Source: Timema cristinae
Lineage: Eukaryota; Arthropoda; Insecta; Phasmatodea; Timematidae
DNA length: 64,000 nucleotides
Reading direction: 5' to 3'
Assembly (NCBI GenBank): GCA_039000515.1
Contig: JBCFYV010000012.1
Span: 125,556,132-125,620,131 of the forward strand
Positions within the stretch are counted from its first letter, which is position 1; every line of letters starts with the position of its first letter. The notes below the pieces were generated by a model. That model ran no database searches, was not told where the DNA came from, and saw only the letters and a list, made by a program, of their open reading frames with translations. Shown in pieces: positions 38,385 to 49,282 of this stretch. A program made the translations under genes and the position numbers.

Positions 38385-38775
38385 ACCTCTTCTCACTCTT
38401 TGTTACAATGAGAAGAACACAGTTCACACTTTACACTGCTTACACTGGACAGAGAGGTAAGGGCTGCTTCTTGAAGAACATCGATCGCTACCTCCCAAGT
38501 CCCCAACCTAGGTTTAATTTTATCGGAACTCATCAGGGAGTAGTGTGGAACACGCAACACAACTTCCTAAAAGAGGAAACCAAAAAGCACAAAAGGGAGA
38601 AAAGGGGAATTTATAAAGATTGATAGGACACGGAGATAGGGGCATGTATGAGTAAACAAACACAATATGGCTATTACCTCTCTGTCCAGTGGCAGCAGTG
38701 TAAAGTGTGAACTTGTCCTTCCCGTCATTGTAAAAGCCACATTGTGTTCATTCCCTTCTACATGTTTCTATCCAC
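38385..38775. mobile_element. Short inverted-repeat element, copy 2
   Basis: TTCACACTTTACACTGCTTA at about 38419 pairs with GGCAGCAGTGTAAAGTGTGA ending at about 38711. The adjoining ACTGGACAGAGAGGTAA and TTACCTCTCTGTCCAGT also pair. It sits in intron 6. Confidence 0.75.
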
Positions 38776-38838
38776 TTTCCTGTACCTTCTTCAAAAATAC
38801 ATCGAGAAAGTAAGTCTGTTTGGTAATTGGTTGTTTAG

Positions 38839-38973
38839 GGAGAATGAACCGATGGCTGATTTGTCGCATTCCCCTGGCTTCGTCTCGTACACTGGGGCTA
38901 CATCGCAGCTGCAGGAGCTCGAGGAGCAGTTTGGAAACTCGAGGCCGTCTTGGTATTCCCCCTATTCGCAAAG
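38839..38973 (+). CDS. SMG6: SMG6 exon 7
   Basis: A 135-base exon between TTGTTTAG and GTATGT, phase 2 to phase 2. It begins R-E-N-E-P-M-A-D-L-S and contains LQELEEQFGNSRPSWYSPY. The tyrosine/proline-rich end corresponds in position to the Tyr/Pro-rich stretch that precedes the helical domain in animal SMG6. The intron upstream carries a short inverted-repeat element (38385-38775). Confidence 0.8.
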
Positions 38974-39029
38974 GTATGTCACCCAACCTGGACGTACACC
39001 TCCCTCACAGACTCTGCCTAAAATATGAG

Positions 39030-39120
39030 TGACCCTGGATAGCTCAGTGCATTGGTGTACTAAGTCAAAGGTCCTGGGTTCTATTCCCTTTTCTGGGTGT
39101 TATTTGTTGATTTAAAGATA
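39030..39120 (+). mobile_element. tRNA-headed SINE (family 4)
   Basis: GGATAGCTCAGTGCATTGGT and GGGTTCTATTCCC resemble box A and box B. The same layout recurs at 59945-60090. Not a convincing intact tRNA. Confidence 0.5.
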
Positions 39121-39248
39121 TGATATTTAGATGTGGGTATAGCCGTAGTTATTAACTAGAATAGCTTAGATATTTAATGCATCATTACGTAACTCAGTCC
39201 CGCCTTGTTTGTGTAAACTTGTATTGTTCTAACATTGGTATTTGACAG

Positions 39249-39367
39249 TTTCCGTCAAGCTCACTGTCAAAGGCTGATACTGGATATAGAGAGAGCAGAC
39301 TCAGAGTTGCAGTGGATCCTGAGCTCTGGGGGATTCTCCGAGACTGGAACCGGATAGTCTATATCAG
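39249..39367 (+). CDS. SMG6: SMG6 exon 8: start of 14-3-3-like domain
   Basis: A 119-base exon between TTTGACAG and GTAAAC. The first part reads HCQRLILDIERADSELQWIL, matching the first helix of the EST1/14-3-3-like domain. The last part, GILRDWNRIVYI, is in another frame. One extra G in the G5 run at 39328-39332 would join them and give 120 bases, exactly what the phase-2 donor and acceptor need. As printed, the exon reads into TAG soon after the run. Confidence 0.82.
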
Positions 39368-39447
39368 GTAAACTATACCATACCTACACGAGCTTTTAGA
39401 GTTTTTAGTCGCTTTGTACTTTGCTCTCGCTTTGCTCTTTTGTTTCA

Positions 39448-39478
<31 letters not shown>

Positions 39479-40418
39479 TCTTGTTTCTTTCATCGTTTTG
39501 TGTTTTAATAGAAATTGTTCATTGTGCGCTCTATTTTGTAATTGTTGCATTTAATCTCTTATATTTGTGGTTATACATTTTAACTCTTAGTTTTCATTCA
39601 AACCTACTATAATGAACAAAAGAAAAACTCCCCACGTGAACAGTTGATTTTCTAGTATTATTAACACGTATTATTGTTTAGAAATTAGATGGCTCAATGG
39701 CTAAATAATTTTATAATAAAGGAAATTGATAAAAAATAAAGAAAAAGGGAAAATAAACTTCTAAGAGTAAATTTGATGAAGAAAGCCCACCTAGGGAAAG
39801 AGGAAAGATGTGGGAAGAATCCAATGCACAAAATAATGTGACATCTTCTTCCTTTCTTCTGTCTTCTATAGTAGAAATAGTAACATACACATTTTAACAC
39901 AAATATAATAATATTTCGGCATTGTTGCCTTTATCAAACACAAAGAAGAAGAGAGTACAAATAACACAAACAATGGATTACTCCATTTTGAATTTTAAAA
40001 GAAACTTCTAGAAACACATTGTGCCAACTGTTTCTGGGAATAAACAACAGAAGATAGTTTCTTTCTTTCTATAACATTATTATTATTATTAATATTATTA
40101 ATATAATCATGGTTTAAATTAGGAGAGATAGCCAGCACACTTACCTAGGTGACACGGAAGTAGATATTGTTTGGATAAAACACTAAAAGACACATAAAAA
40201 CATTCTTAAGGACAAGCTTTCACTGTCACAGACAGCTTCATCATTGTTCTCTCCAAACAATTTCTACTCCAGTATCACCAAGGTAAGTTCCACATAACCT
40301 TAATATAATCATTACTATTTTTAATAGGTCTCTATAAATACTAACCACAGCCAAGAAATGTATCTTTAGTCCCAAAAACAGAAATAAGTTTCCATTCTGA
40401 AACACGCTTGTTTCTCTG
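39368..40418. other. Intron 8 start, nothing recognised
   Basis: It contains C and CA runs (about 39449-39477) and an ATT microsatellite (about 40078-40103). No coding evidence. Confidence 0.4.
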
Positions 40419-43343
40419 GCACACCCTCCTACAGGAAGTAACTCTTGTCATGTGTTTACATACAGTTCCTGCAGCAATCCTGGCACACCCTCCTACAGGA
40501 AGTAACTCTTGTCACGTGTTTACAGACTGTTCCTGTAGCAATCCTGGCACACCCTCCTACAGGAAGTAACTCTTGTCATGTGTTTACAGACAGTTCCTGC
40601 AGCAATCCTGACACACCCTCCTACAGGAAGTAACTCTTGTCACGTGTTTACAGACAGTTCCTGCAGCAATCCTGACACACCCTCCTACAGGAAGTAACTC
40701 TTGTCATGTGTTTACAGACAGTTCCTGCAGCATGTCACACCCTCCTACAGGAAGTAACTCTTGTCACGTGTTTACAGACAGTTCCTGCAGCAATCCTGGC
40801 ACACCCTCCTACAGGAAGTAACTCTTGTCATGTGTTTACAGACAGTTCCTGCAGCATGTCACACCCTTCTACAGGAAGTAACTCTTGTCACGTGTTTACA
40901 GACAGTTCCTGCAGCAATCCTGGCACACCCTCCTACAGGAAGTAACACTTGTCATGTGTTTACAGACAGTTCCTGCAGCAATCTTACAGGAAGTAACTCT
41001 TGTCATGTGTTTACAGACAGTTCCTGCAGCATGTCACACCCTTCTACAGGAAGTAACTCTTGTCATGTGTTTACAGACAGTTCCTGCAGCAATCCTGACA
41101 CACCCTCCTACAGGAAGTAACACTTGTCATGTGTTTACAGACAGTTCCTGCAGCAATCCTGGCACACCCTCCTACAGGAAGTAACTCTTGTCACGTGTTT
41201 ACAGACAGTTCCTGCAGCAATCCTGGCACACCTCCTACAGGAAGTAACTCTTGTCATGTGTTTACAGACAGTTCCTGCAGCAATCCTGACACACCCTCCT
41301 ACAGGAAGTAACTCTTGTCACGTGTTTACAGACAGTTCCTGCAGCAATCCTGACACACCCTCCTACAGGAAGTAACTCTTGTCATGTGTTTACAGACAGT
41401 TCCTGCAGCAATCCTGACACACCCTCCTAAAGGAAGTAACTCTTGTCACGTGTTTACAGACAGTTCCTGCAGCATGTCACACCCTTCTACAGGAAGTAAT
41501 ACTTGTCATGTGTTTACAGACATTTCCTGCAGCATGTCACACCCTTCTACAGGAAGTAACTCTTGTCATGTGTTTACAGACAGTTCCTGCAGCAATCCTG
41601 ACACACCCTTCTACAGGAAGTAACTCTTGTCATGTGTTTTACAGACAGTTCCTGCAGCAATCCTGACACACCCTTCTACAGGAAGTAACTCTTGTCATGT
41701 GTTTACAGACAGTTCCTGCAGCATGTCACACCCTTCTACAGGAAGTAACACTTGTCATGTGTTTACAGACAGTTCCTGCAGCATGTCACACCCTTCTACA
41801 GGAAGTAACTCTTGTCATGTGTTTACAGACAGTTCCTGCAGCAATCCTGACACACCCTCCTACAGGAAGTAACACTTGTCATGTGTTTACAGACAGTTCC
41901 TGCAGCAATCCTGGCACACCCTCCTACAGGAAGTAACTCTTGTCATGTGTTTACAGACAGTTCCTGCAGCAATCCTGGCACACCCTCCTACAGGAAGTAA
42001 CTCTTGTCATGTGTTTACAGACAGTTCCTGCAGCAATCCTGACACACCCTCCTACAGGAAGTAACTCTTGTCACGTGTTTACAGACAGTTCCTGCAGCAA
42101 TCCTGACACACCTCCTACAGGAAGTAACTCTTGTCATGTGTTTACAGACAGTTCCTGCAGCAATCCTGACACACCCTCCTACAGGAAGTAACTCTTGTCA
42201 CGTGTTTACAGACAGTTCCTGCAGCAATCCTGGCACACCCTCCTACAGGAAGTAACTCTTGTCATGTGTTTACAGACAGTTCCTGCAGCAATCCTGACAC
42301 ACCCTCCTACAGGAAGTAACTCTTGTCATGTGTTTACAGACAGTTCCTGCAGCATGTCACACCCTTCTACAGGAAGTAACTCTTGTCACGTGTTTACAGA
42401 CAGTTTCTGCAGCAATCCTGGCACACCCTCCTACAGGAAGTAACTCTTGTCATGTGTTTACAGACAGTTCCTGCAGCAATCCTGACACACCCTCCTACAG
42501 GAAGTAACTCTTGTCACGTGTTTACAGACAGTTCCTGCAGCAATCCTGACACACCCTCCTACAGGAAGTAACTCTTGTCATGTGTTTACAGACAGTTCCT
42601 GCAGCAATCCTGACACACCCTCCTACAGGAAGTAACTCTTGTCATGTGTTTACAGACAGTTCCTGCAGCATGTCACACCCTTCTACAGGAAGTAACTCTT
42701 GTCATGTGTTTACAGACAGTTCCTGCAGCAATCCTGGCAAACCCTCCTACAGGAAGTAACTCTTGTCATGTGTTTACAGACAGTTCCTGCAGCAATCCTG
42801 ACACACCCTCCTACAGGAAGCAACTCTTGTCACGTGTTTACAGACAGTTCCTGCAGCAATCCTGACACACCCTCCTACAGGAAGTAACTCTTGTCATGTG
42901 TTTACAGACAGTTCCTGCAGCATGTCACACCCTTCTACAGGAAGTAACTCTTGTCACGTGTTTACAGACAGTTTCTGCAGCAATCCTGACACACCCTCCT
43001 ACAGGAAGTAACTCTTGTCACGTGTTTACAGACAGTTCCTGCAGCAATCTTACAGGAAGTAACTCTTGTCATGTGTTTACAGACAGTTCCTGCAGCATGT
43101 CACACCCTTCTACAGGAAGTAACTCTTGTCATGTGTTTACAGACAGTTTCTGCAGCAATCCTGACACACCCTCCTACAGGAAGTAACTCTTGTCACGTGT
43201 TTACAGACAGTTCCTGCAGCAATCTTACAGGAAGTAACTCTTGTCATGTGTTTACAGACAGTTCCTGCAGCAATCTTACAGGAAGTAACTCTTGTCATGT
43301 GTTTACAGACAGTTCCTGCAGCAATCCTGGCACACCCTCCTAG
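40419..43343 (+). repeat. 64-bp minisatellite containing the exon 9 splice acceptor, about 46 copies
   Basis: Each full unit holds TGTGTTTACAG, then ACAGTTCCTGCAGCAATCCT and GGCACACCCTCCTA, then CAGGAAGTAACTCTTGTCA. The first two parts are identical to the real acceptor and first 34 bases of SMG6 exon 9, which forms the last copy. Many units carry TGACAC instead of TGGCAC. Two deletion types recur: GCAGCATGTCACACCC (57 bases) and GCAATCTTACAGG (about 46 bases). Frames open across it are repeat artefacts. Confidence 0.97.
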
Positions 43344-43504
43344 TAAAAGACCTGAGGTTCTCTCAGCAAGACAACGTGGATCAATACATGTGGAAGTTGC
43401 TCTTCTACAGCATCATTGAGCTGCTCAGGAAGAGTATGGCTGAGGACGTCAATCCTGAGAACAAGGAGCTATATAAGAACACCGTGCTCTCTGTCATCGA
43501 GGAG
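43309..43504 (+). CDS. SMG6: SMG6 exon 9: 14-3-3-like domain
   Basis: The exon begins after TGTGTTTACAG at 43308 and ends GAGGAG before GTACGT (phase 0). It completes AG|A and reads QFLQQSWHTLLVKDLRFS, which aligns without gaps to the helix ending LLDIEFS in vertebrate SMG6. It continues with NVDQYMWKLLFY and a long amphipathic helix. The first 34 bases and the acceptor are the same sequence that is tandemly repeated through the whole preceding 2.9 kb. The downstream intron is only 94 bases. Confidence 0.93.
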
Positions 43505-43598
43505 GTACGTAATGCACCCACTACTCACCAGTTTATACGGTACCATCTCTCTCTTACTTCCTCTACTATTTCGTGTTTGCGCGTTGCCTATGTTGCAG
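43505..43598. other. 94-base intron 9, largely retrotransposon-like
   Basis: TACCATCTCTCTCTTACTTC and CTCTACTATTTCGTGTT (43541-43577) match the 62-bp unit at 27357-28708 with few differences, so a piece of the same non-LTR element seems to make up over a third of this very small intron. Confidence 0.55.
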
Positions 43599-43813
43599 GG
43601 CACGGTGTTTCTGGATAACCTGTTGGTAGTTCTTGAGCAAACATACAATGTCGACCTAGACTCAGACATTTCTATGCAGCAAATAATCAATAAGAACTCT
43701 AATTATGTCAGCATAGTTCTGGTTGCTGCTCAGAAGATATTTCTCTTTCTGGGGGACCTTGCCAGGTACAAGGAGCAGGTCAATGAATCGTCCAACTTCG
43801 GCAAGTCCAGGCA
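43599..43813 (+). CDS. SMG6: SMG6 exon 10: 14-3-3-like domain
   Basis: A 215-base exon between ATGTTGCAG and GTGAGT. It reads GTVFLDNLLVVLEQTY at the start and GDLARYKEQVNESSNFGKSR at the end, matching the vertebrate segment GDIARYREQ...YGKAR. It ends in phase 2 and its codon is completed by exon 11. This is core EST1 family sequence and one of the most reliable exons here. Confidence 0.95.
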
Positions 43814-43944
43814 GTGAGTAACTCTCTGGAACAATCTTTAAACATTAGTACTATTTAATTTGTTTCAACAAAACTGAATCAATCTATATTTGACATATCA
43901 TGGATTGATTTTCTTACCACTGTAGTTTAGATCATTGAATTGAA

Positions 43945-45078
43945 TCAAATCTTCCCCAGTTTTAACTTCCTTTGAATCTTCCCCCAGTTTTAGCTTCCTT
44001 TGAATCTTCCCCCAGTTTTAGCTTCCCTTGAATCTTCCCCCAGTTTTAGCTTCCTTTGAATCTTCCCCCAGTTTTAGCTGCCCTTGAATCTTCCCCAGTT
44101 TTTGCTTCCCTTGAATCTTCCCCAGTATTAGCTTCCCTTGAATCTTCCCCCAGTTTTAGCTTCCTTTGAATCTTCCCCCAGTTTTAGCTTCCCTTGAATC
44201 TTCCCCAGTTTTAGCTTCCCTTGAATCTTCTCTCCAGTTTTAGCTTCCCTTGAATCTTCCCCCAGTTTTAGCTTCCCTTGAATCTTCCCCAGTTTTAGCT
44301 TCCCTTGAATCTCCCCCAGTTTTAGCTTCCCTTGAATCTTCCCCAGTTTTAGCTTCCCTTGAATCTTCCCCCAGTTTTAGCTTCCTTTGAATCTTCCCCA
44401 GTTTTAGCTTCCCTTGAATCTTCTCTCCAGTTTTAGCTTCCCTTGAATCTTCCCCCAGTTTTAGCTTCCCTTGATTCTTCCCCAGTTTTAGCTTCCCTTG
44501 AATCTCCCCCAGTTTTAGCTTCCCTTGAATCTCCCCCAGTTTTAGCTTCCCTTGAATCTTCCCCAGTTTTAGCTTCCCTTGAATCTTCCCCAGTTTTAGC
44601 TTCCCTTGAATCTCCCCCAGTTTTAGCTTCCCTTGAATCTTCCCCCAGTTTTAGCTTCCCTTGAATCTCCCCCAGTTTTAACTTCCCTTGAATCTTCCCT
44701 CCAGTTTTAGCTTCCCTTGAATCTTCCCCCAGTTTTAGCTTCCCTTGATTCTTCCCCAGTTTTAGCTTCCCTTGAATCTCCCCCAGTTTTAGCTTCCCTT
44801 GAATCTTCCCCCAGTTTTAGCTTCCCTTGAATCTCCCCCAGTTTTAGCTTCCCTTGAATTTTTCCCTGTTTTAGCTTCCCTTGAATCTCCCCCAGTTTTA
44901 GCTTCCCTTGAATCTTCTCTCCAGTTTTAGCTTCCCTTGAATCTTCCCCCAGTTTTAGCTTCCCTTGAATCTCCCCAGTTTTAGCTTCCCTTGAATCTCC
45001 CCCAGTTTTAGCTTCCCTTGAATCATCCCCAGTTTTAGCTTCCCTTGAATCTCCCTCAGTTTTAACTTCCCTTGAATC
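43945..45078. repeat. 27-28-bp pyrimidine-rich minisatellite, about 41 copies
   Basis: The unit is TTCCCCCAGTTTTAGCTTCC then CTTGAATC, with 3 to 5 C and occasional TCTCTCC variants. It fills intron 10. Every unit contains CCCCAG and TTTTAG after pyrimidine tracts, so it mimics splice acceptors. The open frames on both strands are artefacts. Confidence 0.96.
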
Positions 45079-45377
45079 CACCTCTCTTGGTTCAGAGCTA
45101 GTTGTTTGTTAGTTGACCTTACAAAGCTAATTCACTCACTGACCTTCCTATTCTCAACACCTGCCCCCACCCCATCCCCTTGTTGAGAGTAGTAACTGTT
45201 GACCCAGTCACTGGCAGCTACCCCTCCCTCCCTCCCTCCCTCCAGAACAAGGACATGGCTGATGAGTACCTGACATGTGACAAGGATCTGTAAGCAAAAT
45301 GCTGATCATCCACCTGCTCACCAGGGGTGTTACAGGTGATTCGTGTTCTAGTTTGTTAACCGTGTGGTTTGTTCCAG

Positions 45378-45456
45378 ATGTTACCTCAAGGCCCATCATC
45401 TGAATCCAAAGAATGGCAGGCCGTACTATCAGCTGGCAATACTGGCAGTATATGGG
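45378..45456 (+). CDS. SMG6: SMG6 exon 11: TPR-like helix
   Basis: A 79-base exon between TTGTTCCAG and GTGAGT. It encodes CYLKAHHLNPKNGRPYYQLA and then ILAVYG, the strongly conserved EST1/SMG5-7 signature PKNGRPY-QLA-LAVY. It starts by completing CA|A and ends in phase 0. Confidence 0.96.
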
Positions 45457-45960
45457 GTGAGTACTAAAACACTCAGTTTCTTCTTTCTTCGTGAAGATAC
45501 TTGAATTAAATTAACGATAAACAAACGCTTTAACATTTTATTACATGTTTCAAAATGTAACAGATTATAAACATTGCTTTCTCATTTGCTCACGGGTTAG
45601 GCCTATCATTTGGTTTATTTAATCTGAAATATTACAATGTTAAAAGTTTGATTTTAGACTTAAAATTATTTAATATTAATTATGCTTATTTAAATTTTGA
45701 CAAATTTAATCAAAAGATATATTATATTCTGTTTTTATTTTAAAATGAATATATTTGCCATTATATTATATGCAGAGATTTCAAAATAAAATTCCTGTAT
45801 AAAATGATTGCCAACTTAACTAAGAGAGAAGTGGAATCAGTTTGACCAAAACTATCTTTAAATTGCTGTAGAACCAATAATAAAGGGAATAAACTAGGTG
45901 ATATAAGAAATTTTCCAAACAATGCTATAAAACTCGTAAAACTTAGCATAGGGCTTAGTG

Positions 45961-46690
45961 GCTGCCATCACCCTAGAAGTAGTCCCTTTCCACACGTACC
46001 CACCGGTCCCAGCGTTTCTCCCACTTTTGGAACTCTTCCCGGGAAAGTGTCCAATACTGCCTGTGATTCTGCTTGGATATTCTCAACTGTGTCAAAGTGA
46101 TGGCCCTTCAGTTTGATAATCATTAATTTAGGAAATAGAAAGAAGTTGCAGGAGGCTAAATCAGGGAAATAGTGGGTGTGGGAGACTAGAGCCATTTTGT
46201 TTTTGGCCAAAAACTACCGGGTGAAAAGGGAAGGGGCATTGTCGTGTTGCAACACCCAGTTCTGTTTGTCACCAAAGCTCGGGACGACGTCTTGGCACAT
46301 TTTCACGCAGTCGCCACTAAAGTCACAGTGGACTGTGGAATCAACTGTTTGACCTGCTGGGATGAATCCTTTGTGCACAATTCCAGTAGTGTTAAAACAA
46401 ATTTTGAGCATGGTTTTAACATTGTTCTTCACTTGTCTGGCCTTTTTGGGCTTGGTGAGGTTGAGGTTTTCCATTAAGTGGATTGTTGCTTGGTCTCAGG
46501 GTCATAATCGTAAATCCAGCTCTCATCACCGGTGATAACGCTAGACAAGAAGGTTGCATCATTGGAGGTGACCTGACGAAGCTCATTGCAGACATTGACT
46601 GCTTCTGGTCAGCTGTCAGAATCCTGGATACTAATTTAGCGGTTGAAACGGTGCATGCCCAACTCAGAAGTCAAAATTTGTTGAGTGGTA
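45961..46690 (-). pseudogene. mariner transposase fragment (DD34D), dead
   Basis: On the minus strand: ITSELGMHR-like start near 46680, VITGDESWIYDYDPETKQQ (first Asp), PSPKRPDK-like region, GIVHKGFIPAGQTVDS, WVLQHDNAPS (second Asp, about 46235), and HYFPDLASCNFFLFPKL (third Asp, about 46165). Next come GHHFDTVENIQAESQAVLDT and a KWRERWDR-like end in another frame. Stops interrupt it at about 46475 and near 46210. The N-terminal part is absent; the 31-bp array starts exactly there. Confidence 0.92.
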
Positions 46691-47998
46691 ACATTAGCTC
46701 TCTACCAAGACGGGAGTGGTATCATTAGCTCTCTACCAAGACGGGAGTGGTAACATTAGCTCTCTACCAAGACGGGAGTGGTAACATTAGCTCTCTACCA
46801 AGACGGGAGTGGTAACATTAGCTCTCTGCCAAGATGGGAGTGGTAACATTAGCTCTCTACCAAGACGGGAGTGGTAACATTAGCTCTCTGCCAAGATGGG
46901 AGTGGTAACATTAGCTCTCTACCAAGACGGGAGTGGTAACATTAGCTCTCTACCAAGCGAGAGTGGTAACATTAGCTCTCTGCCAAGAGCAGGGAGTGGT
47001 AACATTAGCTCTCTACCAAGACGAGAGTGGTAAAATAAGCTCTTTACCAAGACGGGAGTGGTAACATTAGCTCTCTACCAAGATGGGAGTAGTAACATTA
47101 GTCCTCTACCAAGACGGGAGTGGTAACATTAGCTCTCTACCAAGACGGGAGTGGTAACATTGGTTCTCTACCAAGACGGGAGTGGTAACATTAGCTCTCT
47201 ACCAAGACGGGAGTGGTAACATTAGCTCTCTACCAAGACGGGAGTGGTAACATTAGCTCTCTACCAAGATGGGAGTAGTAACATTAGTCGTCTACCAAGA
47301 CGGGAGTGGTAACATTAGCTCTCTACCAAGACGGGAGTGGTAACATTGGTTCTCTACCAAGACGGGAGTGGTAACATTAGCTCTGCCAAGATGGGAGTGC
47401 TAACATTAGCTCTCTACCAAGATGGGAGTAGTAACATTAGCTCTCTACCAAGACGGGAGTGGTAACAGTAGCTCTCTACCAAGACGGGAGTGGTAACATT
47501 AGCTCTCTACCAAGATGGGAGTGGTAACATTAGCTCTCTACCAAGACGGGAGTGGTAACATTAGCTCTGCCAAGACGGGAGTGGTAACATTAGCTCTCTA
47601 CCAAGACGGAGTGGTAACATTAGTTCTCTACCAAGACGGGAGTGGTAACATTGGTTCTCTACCAAGACGGGAGTGGTAACATTAGCTCTCTACCAAGATG
47701 GGAGTGGTAACATTAGCTCTGCCAAGACGGGAGTGGTAACATTAGCTCTCTACCAAGACGGAGTGGTAACATTGGCTCTCTACCAAGACGGGAGTGGTAA
47801 CATTAGCTCTCTACCAAGATGGGAGTGGTAACATTAGCTCTCTACCAAGATGGGAGTGGTAACATTAGCTCTGCCAAGACAGGAGTGGTAACATTAGCTC
47901 TCTGCCAAGATGGGAGTGGTAACATTAGCTCTCTACCAAGACGGGAGTGGTAACATTAGCTCTCTACCAAGATGGGAGTGGTAACAATAGCTCTCTTG
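46684..47998. repeat. 31-bp minisatellite adjoining the mariner, about 42 copies
   Basis: The unit is TCTCTACCAAGACGGGAGTG plus GTAACATTAGC, with GATGGG/GACGGG and TCTGCC variants and some units missing CTCT. The first unit continues straight from the mariner sequence (TTGTTGAGTGGTAACATTAG). Read on the minus strand, the unit gives REL-MLPL, similar to the VREL segment expected at that point in mariner, so it may have grown from mariner sequence. Confidence 0.95.
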
Positions 47999-48724
47999 AC
48001 AGACCGGTTTAATCAGGGTATTCAGTCCATCTCATCACAGAGTCACAACTTGGTTCCTTTTACTTTGAATATAGTTTCCACACACTCATTTGTTATTTCA
48101 AACAATTCTTCATGCCAACTTCAGACAGGTCCACTAGCAATGGCTCGGTTAAACAAAGATGGAAAATGAAAAAGATGTTTTTATTGTACTATTTTCAAAA
48201 TGCCCCTCTAGATTTTCAAATTGCCCCCCAGTGAGGCGTGCTCCCCACATTAATTATCGGTGGACTACATACTATTTTGTAATTTTTTATTTTTTTTCTA
48301 TATATCAAAGTTTCTATATATTGCATTTTTTTAAATATATATCCATTGACTTCAGTATATGAAGGTCTGATTATTTATATTTTCTATATTTCTATTTCCT
48401 CCCATGTTCATAATTTTTCCCAAGGTTTAGATTCGGATTCTTAAAATAGGGGATTCGACCCAACTATAATAATAACAATAACAACATTAATCATAATCAT
48501 CCTAATATTAAATAATCACGATCACAGAGCAATGGAGCACAAATGAAAGTAAAAAATTTAACAATATTAACTTTGTACACCCGTCTATAATGTTACACAC
48601 CTCATTATTTCGGTGCATTGTGGCATCCTCTTCACGAATAGGACGCTCGACTTGTCCAGGAGTGCTGGCTACCTGAGCCGACCGGCTGCAAGTCTACGTG
48701 CAGACCACGCCATCTCACAGTCGA

Positions 48725-49015
48725 AATGGCGCTGTAACTGTATGGTCCTTGTGGTGCTGTAACTGTGTGGTCCTTGTGGTCCTGTAACTGTGTGGTCCTT
48801 GTGGTGCTGTAACTGTTGGTCCTTGTGGGCTGTAACTGTGTGGTCCTTGTGGTCCTGTACTGTAGGGTCCTTGTGGTACCTTTAACTGTATGGTTCCTTG
48901 TGGTCCTGTAACTGTATGGTCCTTGTGGTCCTGTAACTGTAGGTCTTGTGGTCTTAATGTATGTCTTGTGCTGTAACTGTATGGTCCTTGTGGTCGAACT
49001 GTATGGTCCTTGTGG
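48725..49015. repeat. Degenerate 25-26-bp minisatellite, about 11 copies
   Basis: The unit is CTGTAACTGTATGGTCCTTG then TGGTC, with many single-base losses between 48800 and 48985. Confidence 0.9.
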
Positions 49016-49171
49016 CATTCCTAACGCATTAACTCACAGACAAGCATCGGAGTGGGATGGTTGGGAATACCGAGGGGTCGGATGTGGGGGGTACACTGTA
49101 TTTATTTAATTACCTAGTTTGTTATGAGCACTTTTTGATGCATATAATGGTACAAGTTGTTTGTGTTTCAG

Positions 49172-49282
49172 AGGAGGAAGTTGGATGCTGTTTATTACTA
49201 CACGAGGAGTATAATGGCGTCCAACCCTTTCCACTCGGCCAGAGAAAAACTATTGGCATTATTTGATGAGAGTAGAAAAAAG
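49172..49282 (+). CDS. SMG6: SMG6 exon 12: TPR-like helix
   Basis: A 111-base exon between TGTGTTTCAG and GTTGGT, phase 0 to 0. It reads RRKLDAVYYYTRSIMASNP and then FHSARE...LFDESRKK. The vertebrate counterpart is RRKLDAVYYYMRSLAASNP. The donor GTTGGT is weaker than most in this gene. The preceding 3.7-kb intron holds the dead mariner and the 31-bp array. Confidence 0.95.

Noticed and set aside
39030..39110. Possible tRNA gene
   Set aside because: Same reason; the layout recurs at 59945 with a SINE-like body.
40445..43343. Many 60-119-codon frames (MSCVYRQFLQQSWHTLL...)
   Set aside because: By-products of the exon 9-derived minisatellite; only the last copy belongs to a real exon.
40419..43343. 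CRISPR-like regular repeats
   Set aside because: Direct tandem repeats with no unique spacers and no cas genes, in a eukaryotic intron.
44707..45081. 124-codon minus-strand frame of REAKTG repeats
   Set aside because: Read-through of the 27-28-bp intronic array.
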